A stretch of DNA of 54,816 nucleotides from Saprospiraceae bacterium. Lineage in GTDB: Bacteria > Bacteroidota > Bacteroidia > Chitinophagales > Saprospiraceae. The translations under genes and the position numbers were made by a program. Under the pieces are notes generated by a model that saw nothing but the letters and a program-made list of their open reading frames with translations, searched no databases and was not told the DNA's origin. The DNA is taken from the NCBI GenBank assembly GCA_024103005.1, contig JAGFJA010000045.1:1-54816 (forward strand), read 5' to 3'. Shown here piece after piece: positions 47,050 to 54,816 of the stretch. Within the stretch, counting starts at the first letter, position 1, and each line of letters begins with the position of its first letter.

Positions 47050-47402
47050 TATTTTTCAATTTGAATGCGCAAAACTACAAATTATGATTAAATTGAATTA
47101 CCTAAAATAAAATGCTTCATTTATAATCGGGAATGTCTTTTCGTTGACTTCAAAATATTATCTTTTCCACCCGTAAATCATATTGTTAAGGCAAACCAGC
47201 TTACATTAAAATAAATTTTATCAATACTCTATTGTTGCTTATCTTTCGGTCAGAAAATGAAACTTCAACCAACCGCCAAATTGTGTGTTGTAAATATATA
47301 CTGATAAAGGTATCAATTAATTTGTGGTTAAGAAATTCAGCAATATTGACCTTTTTTAGTTAAAACTTTACCTAAAATTCAAAAAATTAAGAGATTAAAT
47401 CA
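47050..47402. other. Divergent intergenic region between aspS and phoH
   Basis: 353 bp of AT-rich DNA with the aspS promoter at its left end. No consensus box was found for phoH and no small gene or RNA was recognised. Confidence 0.45.
47070..47077 (-). promoter_or_regulatory. -7 promoter element for aspS
   Basis: TAGTTTTG on the minus strand, about 20 nt ahead of the start codon, fits TAnnTTTG. Confidence 0.5.
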
Positions 47403-48452
47403 TTGAGTGAATTAGTATTAACTATTGAAGGTGTCGATCCGCTGGAACTTCTGGGTGAAAATAATTCCAGACTAAATCAGCTAAAATCCCTATACAAAGA
47501 TTTACAAATCAGCTCAAGAGGGAATACCATCAAGATAGTCGGAGACAAAAAACAGACTCAGGAACTAAAATCCAGGATTGAGGTCATGGTGAGATATCTA
47601 AAAGAACACAAGGAACTGACCGCCTCTGTGATGGACAATGTTTTGGCCGGAGTCAACCCTTTTGACCATAAAGAAATACAATCAAACGGAAATGGCGGAA
47701 ATATTATCCTGCACAATAAGGACGGCTTCCCCATCAGGGCTCGTACGATCAATCAGAAAAAACTGGTTTCTGCTACTGAGGTTGCAGATATTGTATTTGC
47801 CATAGGCCCTGCCGGCACGGGTAAGACCTACACTGCAGTAGCTTTAGCTGTCAAAGCCTTAAAAAACAGGCTCGTCAAGAAGATTATCCTGACACGTCCG
47901 GCTGTTGAAGCAGGAGAAAGCCTCGGTTTCCTGCCGGGTGACCTCAAAGAAAAAATCGATCCCTATTTACGCCCTTTGTATGACGCTTTGGATGAAATGA
48001 TTCCTGCGGACAAACTAGCCAAGTTTATGTCAGACCGGATTATAGAAGTCGCTCCCCTAGCCTATATGCGGGGAAGAACACTTGACAATGCATTCATCAT
48101 CCTGGACGAAGCACAGAATACCACGTCATCTCAGCTCAAGATGTTTCTTACAAGACTCGGACCAAGTGCCAAAATTATCGTCACAGGCGACCTGACTCAA
48201 ATTGACCTTCCTTACAGTCAACATTCCGGACTGAAGAGAGCACTTGCTATTTTATCCGATATAGACGGTATCGCTCAGGTTTACCTGAATGAAGAAGATG
48301 TAGTCAGACACCGACTGGTCAAGGAAATCATTAAGGCATACAATACAAGTGATGCCGAAATAAGGGAGCAGAAAGAAAAAGAAAAAGCCGACAGAGCCGC
48401 CGTCAATGCTGCAACTCACCAGGCAATAGATAAAATAAATACCGATTTATAG
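47403..48452 (+). CDS. phoH: PhoH-family ATPase
   Basis: A 349-residue PhoH-like P-loop protein with Walker A GPAGTGKTYTAVALAVKAL, LTRPAVEAGESLGFLPGDL, Walker B AFIILDEAQNTT and VTGDLTQIDLP. These belong to the PhoH/PhoL type implicated in RNA metabolism and ribosome maturation. The TTG start gives the common SELVLTIEGVDPLELLG beginning. It ends in TAG, 1 nt before the thioredoxin-like gene, heading a four-gene operon. Confidence 0.93.
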   Translation: MSELVLTIEGVDPLELLGENNSRLNQLKSLYKDLQISSRGNTIKIVGDKKQTQELKSRIEVMVRYLKEHKELTASVMDNVLAGVNPFDHKEIQSNGNGGNIILHNKDGFPIRARTINQKKLVSATEVADIVFAIGPAGTGKTYTAVALAVKALKNRLVKKIILTRPAVEAGESLGFLPGDLKEKIDPYLRPLYDALDEMIPADKLAKFMSDRIIEVAPLAYMRGRTLDNAFIILDEAQNTTSSQLKMFLTRLGPSAKIIVTGDLTQIDLPYSQHSGLKRALAILSDIDGIAQVYLNEEDVVRHRLVKEIIKAYNTSDAEIREQKEKEKADRAAVNAATHQAIDKINTDL

Positions 48453-48453
48453 T

Positions 48454-48957
48454 ATGAAAATATTTAAAATTTTTGCTCTATGTCTGTTTGCTCAGATTCT
48501 GACAGGAACGGCTTTCGGACAGGAAGCAGCCATTTATGATGAGCATGCAGATGCGGCGGCAGCTATAGATATGGCCATCGAAAAAGCCTCTTCTGCCAAT
48601 CAGCATGTTTTCATTCAGGCAGGAGGCAATTGGTGTTCTTGGTGCCGGAAATTCGCTAAATTTTCTCAGGAGGATTTCAAAATAGACTCCATATTAAAAT
48701 CATCCTACCAGGTGGTTCACCTCAACTACAGCAAAACAAATAAAAACGAGAAAATATTTGAGAAATACGGCTTCCCGCAACGCTTTGGCTTTCCGGTTTT
48801 TATTATTCTAGACGGCAAAGGAAAATTGCTGCATATACAGAACAGTGAATACCTTGAAGATAACAAAGGAAGCTACGACAGGAACAGGGTATTCCGGTTT
48901 TTACAGGCATGGACGCCGGCAGCTATTGACCCTTCTACATATACTTCTAAAAAATAA
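48454..48957 (+). CDS. Exported thioredoxin-fold protein
   Basis: 167 residues with a signal peptide (FALCLFAQILTGTAFGQ). The thioredoxin-like domain has the redox motif NWCSWCRKF (CSWC), preceded by VFIQAGG and followed by FPVFIILDGKGKLLHIQ. This resembles DUF255/thioredoxin_7-type periplasmic proteins. It would act on disulfides outside the cytoplasm. It is packed between phoH and osmC with gaps of 1 and 6 nt. Confidence 0.88.
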   Translation: MKIFKIFALCLFAQILTGTAFGQEAAIYDEHADAAAAIDMAIEKASSANQHVFIQAGGNWCSWCRKFAKFSQEDFKIDSILKSSYQVVHLNYSKTNKNEKIFEKYGFPQRFGFPVFIILDGKGKLLHIQNSEYLEDNKGSYDRNRVFRFLQAWTPAAIDPSTYTSKK

Positions 48958-48963
48958 CATCAC

Positions 48964-49365
48964 ATGACATCCAAAGTAATCTACAAAGGAGACTTAGAAA
49001 CAGAATGCATTCACCTGAAATCAAATGAAAGCATCCGCACCGATGCACCATTAGACAATAGAGGCAAAGCATCCGCCTTCAGCCCAACTGACCTGTGCGC
49101 CACCTCTTTGGCCACTTGCATGCTGACTGTCATGGGTATATGGGCAAGAGATAACGAGGTAAATATGGATGGTGCCTATGCCGAAGTCACCAAACACATG
49201 GGTACAGATCCACGCAGAATTATTCGCATCGACGTAAATCTCTTTTTTCCTGCAAATAATTATTCTGACCGGGAAAAATCAATATTCAGGCACATCGCCG
49301 ATACTTGCCCGGTAGCCAAAAGCCTGCACCCGGAAATCGAACAAGCTGTGGTTTTCAACTGGTAA
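48964..49365 (+). CDS. OsmC-family peroxiredoxin-like protein
   Basis: 133 residues of the OsmC/Ohr superfamily, which reduce organic peroxides. The two redox Cys lie in SLATCMLTVMG and ADTCPVAKSLHP, with FSPTDLCATSLATC as the family helix. Third gene of the phoH operon, next to a thioredoxin-like gene, which suggests a small oxidative-stress unit. Confidence 0.92.
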   Translation: MTSKVIYKGDLETECIHLKSNESIRTDAPLDNRGKASAFSPTDLCATSLATCMLTVMGIWARDNEVNMDGAYAEVTKHMGTDPRRIIRIDVNLFFPANNYSDREKSIFRHIADTCPVAKSLHPEIEQAVVFNW

Positions 49366-49384
49366 TTTTCTTAAACAAAGAGCA

Positions 49385-50047
49385 ATGCCCGAAATTTCAA
49401 CAATCAATTTCCTGATTGACCTTAGTTTTAACAACAATAAGTCATGGTTTGACGCCAACCGACCGGCTTATGAAGCAGCCAGAGCAGATTTTCTGAGATT
49501 CACAGAAGAATTAATTGAAGAAATTTCAGCCTTTGATCCCACTATACGCGACCTACAGGCCAAAGACTGTATGTTCCGAATCAATCGGGATATTCGCTTT
49601 AGCAGTGACAAAAGTCCGTATAAAAGCTATTTCGGGGCGAGTATCAAGGCAGGCGGTCGCAAACAGGAAGGTGTTGCAGGCTACTATTTTCACCTGGAGC
49701 CCGGACAGAGCTTTGCGGGAGGCGGATTATTCAACCCCTCACCGGAAAAACTGCGTTCGATACGTAAAAAATTAAGCTCCGACTTCGGAACCTTTTCAAA
49801 ACAGGTATTAAGTCCCGCCTTTATCAGTCAATTCGGTGATCTCAGCAGAGATGAATACTTCACGCTTAAGCGAGTACCCAAGGGATTTGACCAACAGGAT
49901 GAAGCAGCAGAATATCTCAAACTCAAGAGTTACATAGCCTCCGTAAAAATAGATGATGACTTATTGATAAGTGCGGAATTAAAGTCCTTTGTATGCACGG
50001 CATTCAGGACAATATACCCGCTTAATGCTTACCTGAATCAACACTGA
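49385..50047 (+). CDS. DUF2461 family protein (TIGR02453)
   Basis: 220 residues matching DUF2461, a widespread family of unknown function. Motifs are NFLIDLSFNNNKSWFDANR, DCMFRINRDIRFSSDKSPYK, and GGRKQEGVAGYYFHLEPG with FAGGGLF. No catalytic role is known. The last gene of the phoH operon, 19 nt behind osmC. Confidence 0.93.
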   Translation: MPEISTINFLIDLSFNNNKSWFDANRPAYEAARADFLRFTEELIEEISAFDPTIRDLQAKDCMFRINRDIRFSSDKSPYKSYFGASIKAGGRKQEGVAGYYFHLEPGQSFAGGGLFNPSPEKLRSIRKKLSSDFGTFSKQVLSPAFISQFGDLSRDEYFTLKRVPKGFDQQDEAAEYLKLKSYIASVKIDDDLLISAELKSFVCTAFRTIYPLNAYLNQH

Positions 50048-50242
50048 AAATTTGCCCGCCTTAAGCAATTCTTTAATGACAACAAGCTGATAAAAAAGGA
50101 ATAAAAGAGAACCTAAAGACAAGGACGCCACCACACAAAAAGATTTGTAACCAATATGCTATGCATTGACAGAATATATACAGCCATCCTCACAGAAAAG
50201 TCGGAAGAGCCGTAATGCTCAAGACAATATTCAAATCGAAAT

Positions 50243-52000
50243 TTACTTCATAATCTTCATCACGGGATAAATGTGAGTCCACGGTTCGGCATATTTTGAA
50301 TGCAGATAGACAAAATAAAGTTGACCCAGACCATTTTCCTTCAGTTTAGGATCTTTTTCAATAGCCTTATCCAGCACCGCTCTCAGCTCCGGATCATCCT
50401 TTAGCATCTTTGCCGCCACATCCTCAAACACATAATCAGAAAATCCCTCTTTTCTGTCAAGGATTGCATCAAAAAAGTTCCAGCTAAAAAATGAATCATT
50501 CCCTTGCGGCTCTAGGGTCTCCACCAGATAACGGCGTGCACGCTGACGGGTAGGCACTATGATATCTCCGCGTAAAAAGTCCTTAGAAACTTCAATTTTT
50601 TCAACTAAAGTATTAGTATGTCCGAAATGTCCTTCATAGGGTTGTCCGGGATTGTCTGTACTGACAATCCGATACATCAAGCCATGGATGGTCGTGTCCT
50701 GCCTTAATATCCGGTATTCAACTCCATTGGCATCCAGGCGTTCGATTACCCTCCAATAAGCCTGAGGAATTACATAGGCCTCAGGAATATCAACGTAAAG
50801 AGTAGGTCTTGCATGATCCCAGAAAGGCACCTTCCAGATTACCGGACGATCCCTGTAATACTTAAGCCTCGGCAATCCTGAAACCTCACTTTTAATATAT
50901 TCGTAATCAAATCCTTTGAAGTTGAATGTATCTGCCTTAGACCGGTCAAATTCCCAGGCTATCGGCAACCTGCCTGCCTCCTGAATATCACGCCGTGCAT
51001 CGAGGCGCTTTTCACGGATGTTTTTGTAATTATTCTCCTGAAATTCAAGCATGGACAACATAAAAGCATAAGTAGCTTTTACTCTTTGATCATAAGGCTT
51101 CAACATGTGTGATTCCGGTACAAAAGAGAAAGTCTGAAACAAGGCACCATAACCGGATGAATACCGGGGCGTATCCATAAATCCCGGCAAGCCCTTATCG
51201 GGTGTAGTCCGCCATACATTGACATAAGGTGGTACGGTGAAGCCGCGCCTTTCCATCCTTCCATAAAGGTCAGGCAACATCGTCTTACGCAAATATTCTT
51301 CCTGACCATGGCCCAACTTATCCGGTTGTCCGACCAGCATCGTCATAATATAAGAATAATCCGCTCCGTCAGAGACGTGATTATCTATCAGAATATCCGG
51401 ATCCCATTTGGTAATCAAAGCAGAAATACTCAGGGCATTCTTCGAGTCACACTTGATGAAGTCCCGGTTGAGGTCCAAATATTGACCATTGCCCCGAAAC
51501 CCATATAATTCCGGCCCGTTTTGGCTGGCACGAACTGTTCCGTTTCGCTGAAGAGCACCGCCGATATTATACACCGGAACGATAACCATGACCGTATGAT
51601 CCAGCAATTTTGTCATCTTCTTCTTCGTCAGAATATCCTAAACAAGCCACAACGTAGCGTCTATACCGTCCGGCTCACCCGGATGAATACCATTGATAAT
51701 AAACAAAACATTCTTGTTTTTTTGACGGGTACTAACGGGATCAAAGTCACTTGCCGCATCCACGATAACCTCATGCAGGGGCCTGCCCACATCTGTCATT
51801 CCGGCTTCTCGTACGGTGATTCGTTTGTCATAAAGTGTCATGACTTTATACAGTTCAATAGCTTTTTCATAGCTCACGGATCGGTTGGCTTCCACCTCAC
51901 CCTGAAAATCATAATATGGAAAGGTTTCCTGTCCCAATACCCGGCTATGGAAACAGGTAAGAAAAAGGATACCGGGAAAAATAAAATAAAATTTATGCAT
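50243..52000 (-). pseudogene. M14-type metallocarboxypeptidase interrupted by an in-frame TAG
   Basis: The N-terminal part has a signal peptide (FYFIFPGILFLTC) and the zinc motif GIHPGEPDG (His and Glu ligands). After ATLWLV comes TAG at 51638-51640. The same frame continues without shift through DILTKKK into VMVIVPVYNIGG and NRDFIKCDSK, then DILIDNHVSDGADYSYIMT (third zinc ligand) to residue 585. The repaired length suits the M14 zinc carboxypeptidase-like proteins of Bacteroidota. Only one stop and no frameshift separate the halves, so the damage is recent, a sequencing error, or read through. TAG ends normal genes here (paaD, phoH), so general recoding is unlikely. Confidence 0.85.
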
Positions 52001-52323
52001 AGTTGAATCAATTGCTCGGATAAATAAAATCCCGCCTGAGTTCATTGATTATCTGTCATCCCTCAGGGAAATGTATGAGCTATCTTTATGTCACAGTCAA
52101 ATTGCATCTGCAAGCTGACAACATGAATACCCATAAACATTCTACAAATTTGGAAAAATAAAATTAAAATATCAGAATAAGCAGGTCAAAGTGAAGCCAA
52201 TATATGTATTAAAACATTTTTAAAAGTGTAAATTATTGTTTATTAATAGGCCGGCTTCAAGAATAAATGCATCTTTTTTGGGATAGTGTCTAAATACTAG
52301 TATTATATTTAAATCATTAATTG

Positions 52324-53367
52324 TCAAGTTTCACAAGGTTGTTGATGAAGTTGATTAACAATAGCGTTCAAATTTAGGATTTTCTTTTTTAAATGTATGG
52401 GAGATTTTTTAAATAATTCAGGTTTAAGAGAAAACCACTTTTCAATTGCCTGGAAAGGCGTTTTCACGTTGAGCTCTTTTCTCAGTGAGCCATGTCTTCT
52501 GTAAAGATTATAGAAAGATAGAAACTTTTCCAAATCGGTATTCATTTCTTCGACAGATGAATACACTTTTTTGAGAATGGTGTTCTTTTTTATTGTTCCA
52601 TTTACCCGTTCCACCATTCCGTTAGTTTTTGGAGTTGCCGGTTTGGTTAAACGATGTTCTATGTTGTTTTTCTTGCATTTTACATCCATTTTTGAATCCG
52701 TCTTGCAAGATGCTCCTTTTTTGGAGATGAGTAATTTATTGGTAAACTCTAAACCGTTGTCGGTTAAGATATGGGTGATTTTAAAGGGAAAGAAGTTAAA
52801 GCATTTATCCATAAAGTCGTCGGTATTTTCGGCCGTTTTTCGTTCGTAAACAGCATAATACATAAGCCTTGTTGCTCTATCAATGGCTACATACAGGTAA
52901 TATTTTTGTCCGTCAAACTTGGGCAGGTAGGTCACATCGATGTGAAGAAATCCGGGTTCATATTCTTTAAATTTCTTAGCTTTTTCTCTATCTTTTTCAG
53001 CTACACGATGAACATTTTCTCTTTTAAAACATCGGTATACGCTTGAACGGGAGATATTCGGACTATCGACAAGAAGCATCTCCCAAACTTCATCTAAACT
53101 CATCCAAGAAGATTTTCGAATGGAAATCGCTAAAGCCTGCTGTAAATCGGTTAAAGCATAATCAATCCTATGGGGTCTGCTGGACACGTCAGTGGCAAAA
53201 TCTCTGTTTTTCCATTTTGAAACAGTTTGAGAAGAAACGCCAAATTTTAAGCCCAATGTTGGTTCGTTTCGCATTTTGATGATTGAATTTGCCTGCGAGT
53301 GTGTATATTTGTCGTGGCGAGGGAATGGTAGAATTGCATGACTTATTTTATTTTTTAGAGAAAACAA
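52324..53367 (-). CDS. IS481-family transposase
   Basis: 347 residues. The N-terminal helix-turn-helix has GLKFGVSSQTVSKWKNR, and a second helical segment follows. The integrase-core DDE triad is visible: FLHIDVTYLPKF, ILTDNGLEFTN and TNGMVERVNGTIKK, with the C-terminal FLSFYNLYRRHGSL. This is the IS481 pattern (one frame, IS3-like catalytic core). The gene is intact. Terminal inverted repeats and a target duplication could not be found by eye, so the ends of the element are undefined. It separates the broken peptidase gene from a truncated T9SS gene. Confidence 0.92.
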   Translation of the reverse strand: MFSLKNKISHAILPFPRHDKYTHSQANSIIKMRNEPTLGLKFGVSSQTVSKWKNRDFATDVSSRPHRIDYALTDLQQALAISIRKSSWMSLDEVWEMLLVDSPNISRSSVYRCFKRENVHRVAEKDREKAKKFKEYEPGFLHIDVTYLPKFDGQKYYLYVAIDRATRLMYYAVYERKTAENTDDFMDKCFNFFPFKITHILTDNGLEFTNKLLISKKGASCKTDSKMDVKCKKNNIEHRLTKPATPKTNGMVERVNGTIKKNTILKKVYSSVEEMNTDLEKFLSFYNLYRRHGSLRKELNVKTPFQAIEKWFSLKPELFKKSPIHLKKKILNLNAIVNQLHQQPCET

Positions 53368-53387
53368 AATTAATCAACTTTTCTGCC

Positions 53388-53446
53388 TTTCCAACCCTCG
53401 CTGCTTCGTTTCGGCTACGCCTCCAATTCGCAGCGAGGGTTGGAAA
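53388..53446. repeat. Long perfect hairpin upstream of the transposase
   Basis: TTTCCAACCCTCGCTGC and GCAGCGAGGGTTGGAAA are exact reverse complements (17 bp) around a 25-nt GC-rich loop containing TTCGGCTACGCC. The GC content is far above the surrounding DNA. There is no T-run suited to termination on either side. It may be a palindromic repeat element or part of the IS end. Confidence 0.85.
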
Positions 53447-53597
53447 AAACCATCAACAATGTAGTGAAACAAAACAAATTTTATAAAAGCAAATTTATTA
53501 GAAATTAAATTCAATTACAACTTTACATCCACACCCATTTCCAACAAAAACCAATAACTGTCTCCATGAAGTCGAAAATACTCATAACTCATTGCTC

Positions 53598-53667
53598 ATA
53601 ATTCGTAATTCATAATCCGTAATTCGTAATTCATAATTCGTAATTCTTAATTCCTAATTCGTAATTC
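53598..53667. repeat. Heptamer array, ten units of NTAATTC
   Basis: Ten consecutive 7-bp units of the form NTAATTC, with one unit changed to TAATCC and the first base varying. Looser copies precede it. The array ends inside the stop codon of the neighbouring T9SS gene. It is too short in unit and lacks spacers, so it is not a CRISPR array. Confidence 0.85.
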
Positions 53668-54661
53668 AATTCCCCATCACCGCCACCTTTCCTCTTGCTA
53701 TTATCTTTCCATCATCAGAATAGTAGGTAATGATATATGCTCCGGCGGGTAGGGAAACATCGACCACCATCTTGAATCGTGGAACTGAAATGGTACGCAC
53801 ATGCTGCCCCTTCATATCTATAACGGCTAAAAAACCGTTTTGTGAAGGCACATTGACAGAAAAATGCCCCGTACTTGGGTTGGGATATATCTCTAAGGGT
53901 GCGGATTTTGTATAGTCGGAGGTATGAGTGGAAAGAGGATTATCCAGTCCCAAGGTATCGCACGAGCTACCGTCTATGGGGCCGAGGTTGAAGTCCGGCA
54001 TATTGCCCACACTCATACCCGTACAGCTTGGCTTCATCAGGGAGGCATAGCGGGCATCACAGGCCAGCCCGAGGGAGTCAGGACTATGTATCACACTACT
54101 GCGAAAATTATACCTGCCATCGAAGATGTATATCTTTCCGTCTGGACCAAGAAAGCCAACGCCAAAAGTAAGGGGTGTGTTCCTGTCAATGATTGTCGGA
54201 TCATATCGTGCTACCCTGACCAATGACGCAGGGATGTCGGGTGCTGTCAAATCACCCTGCCAGATACTGGTATAACACAATGCATAGAAATATCTACTAT
54301 TCGGACTGAATATGATAGAAACAATACCTACGCTATCTTCATAGGGGAAGGTAAAAGTAATCGGATCGCCAAATGTACCGCTACACCTGTCGAATGGGAT
54401 GAGTTGGGCATAATTGATTGCCTTCCACATAGAGATAGACTTGATGTGTGTCCGGGCGTACCATTGACCATCAGGTGAAAAAGACGGGGCATAAGAAAAA
54501 TCCAACAAGGTATCACTCAATACTTGATCACCCTGATATGCAATACCGTAAGGTGTCAGTAGAAAGGTATTTATCTTCTTGCTAAATCGCTCAGGGCTTA
54601 CAATCCACCAGTCTCTTCCATTGGCATGGCGACATGCGGTGATTGCACCTTGGTGAGTCAT
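53666..54661 (-). CDS. T9SS-sorted beta-propeller-like protein, 5'-truncated
   Basis: 331 residues ending in a type IX secretion C-terminal sorting domain (LEIYPNPSTGHFSVNVPSQ to GKIIARGKVAVMG). The N-terminal two thirds resemble secreted propeller-type cargo (ACRHANGRDWWIVSPERF, FSPDGQWYA, IIFSPNSRYFYA). There is no signal peptide, which such cargo needs. The frame upstream of the ATG keeps family-like sequence (IPQFFHGK) until a TAA 11 codons back. The N-terminus has therefore probably been lost and the protein is unlikely to be exported. It may be a pseudogene. Confidence 0.75.
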   Translation of the reverse strand: MTHQGAITACRHANGRDWWIVSPERFSKKINTFLLTPYGIAYQGDQVLSDTLLDFSYAPSFSPDGQWYARTHIKSISMWKAINYAQLIPFDRCSGTFGDPITFTFPYEDSVGIVSIIFSPNSRYFYALCYTSIWQGDLTAPDIPASLVRVARYDPTIIDRNTPLTFGVGFLGPDGKIYIFDGRYNFRSSVIHSPDSLGLACDARYASLMKPSCTGMSVGNMPDFNLGPIDGSSCDTLGLDNPLSTHTSDYTKSAPLEIYPNPSTGHFSVNVPSQNGFLAVIDMKGQHVRTISVPRFKMVVDVSLPAGAYIITYYSDDGKIIARGKVAVMGN

Positions 54662-54746
54662 CTTGCCGTGAAAGAATTGAGGTATGGTATCTTAAATTCA
54701 ACAAATAAATGCAACTTTTGGAAAAGTAAAGTGGAGTAAATTTTTT

Positions 54747-54786
54747 TCAGAAAAGAGAAGGTTAAAAAAACCTTCCCTTTTGCTGA
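54747..54786. repeat. Imperfect inverted repeat near the window end
   Basis: TCAGAAAAGAGAAGGTT and AACCTTCCCTTTTGCTGA pair around five A residues with one bulge and one mismatch. It lies upstream of the truncated T9SS gene. No T-run supports a terminator, although it may end a gene lying to the right of the window. Confidence 0.55.
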
Positions 54787-54816
54787 AATGGTAAAAATTC
54801 CTCATTTTGCTCCTCG

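Noticed and set aside
53598-53667. CRISPR-like array
   Set aside because: Units are 7 bp with no spacers, and no cas genes are present.
54747-54786. Rho-independent terminator of the T9SS gene
   Set aside because: It lies at the 5' side of that gene and lacks a T-run in either direction.

Overview
The window is a stretch of chromosome from a member of the Bacteroidota. Several gene families point there: DUF4271 next to hemD, a T9SS C-terminal sorting domain, a GH92 mannosidase, an outer-membrane beta-barrel of the PorT-like type, and a CDICGCG-type barrel. So does the -7 promoter element TAnnTTTG, which recurs upstream of many genes. Coding is dense on both strands and most genes are core housekeeping. 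A placement near Saprospiria or Chitinophagia is plausible but is only an inference. No tRNA, rRNA, CRISPR array or prophage was seen.

Left part (1-12.8 kb). A broken Rpn/YhgA-type nuclease gene is followed by a secreted GH92 glycosidase. Next comes the phenylacetyl-CoA epoxidase locus, paaE-tetR-paaABCD. Two near-identical 18-bp palindromes, one at the paaE promoter and one just before paaA, are very probably operators of the TetR protein encoded between them. Reading the other way, gnd-zwf-pgl supplies the whole oxidative pentose phosphate branch. paaY, the thioesterase-type accessory gene of the phenylacetate pathway, lies alone 33 kb away.

Middle part (12.8-37.5 kb). This holds envelope and central-metabolism genes: an RlpA-like protein with an LtaS-like sulfatase, fbp, arginine deiminase, a thioesterase with a YihY protein, aminopeptidase P, rpoN with a di-haem peroxidase, DUF4271-hemD-Nudix, a BioD/DRTGG protein, tatC with a small membrane protein, pth, topA with a sugar nucleotidyltransferase, and uvrA. 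Directly behind uvrA is an intact reading frame for a 50-residue, very basic protein that ordinary gene calling would miss.

Right part (37.5-54.8 kb). A duplicated 190-bp intergenic repeat is followed by a beta-barrel gene and a three-gene cluster that looks built for metal handling (a Cys-rich small membrane protein, a CDICGCG barrel and a His-rich surface lipoprotein). Then come paaY, an M48 protease, the lipid genes CPBP-cdsA-psd, aspS, and the operon phoH-thioredoxin-osmC-DUF2461. The last 4.5 kb are visibly decaying or mobile: an M14 peptidase gene with an in-frame TAG, an IS481-family transposase, a long perfect hairpin, a heptamer array, and a T9SS cargo gene without its N-terminus.

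The best candidates for new biology are the metal cluster (39123-40894), the 50-aa protein after uvrA, the paired paa operators and the 190-bp repeat. None of them amounts to a clearly new defence or mobile system.
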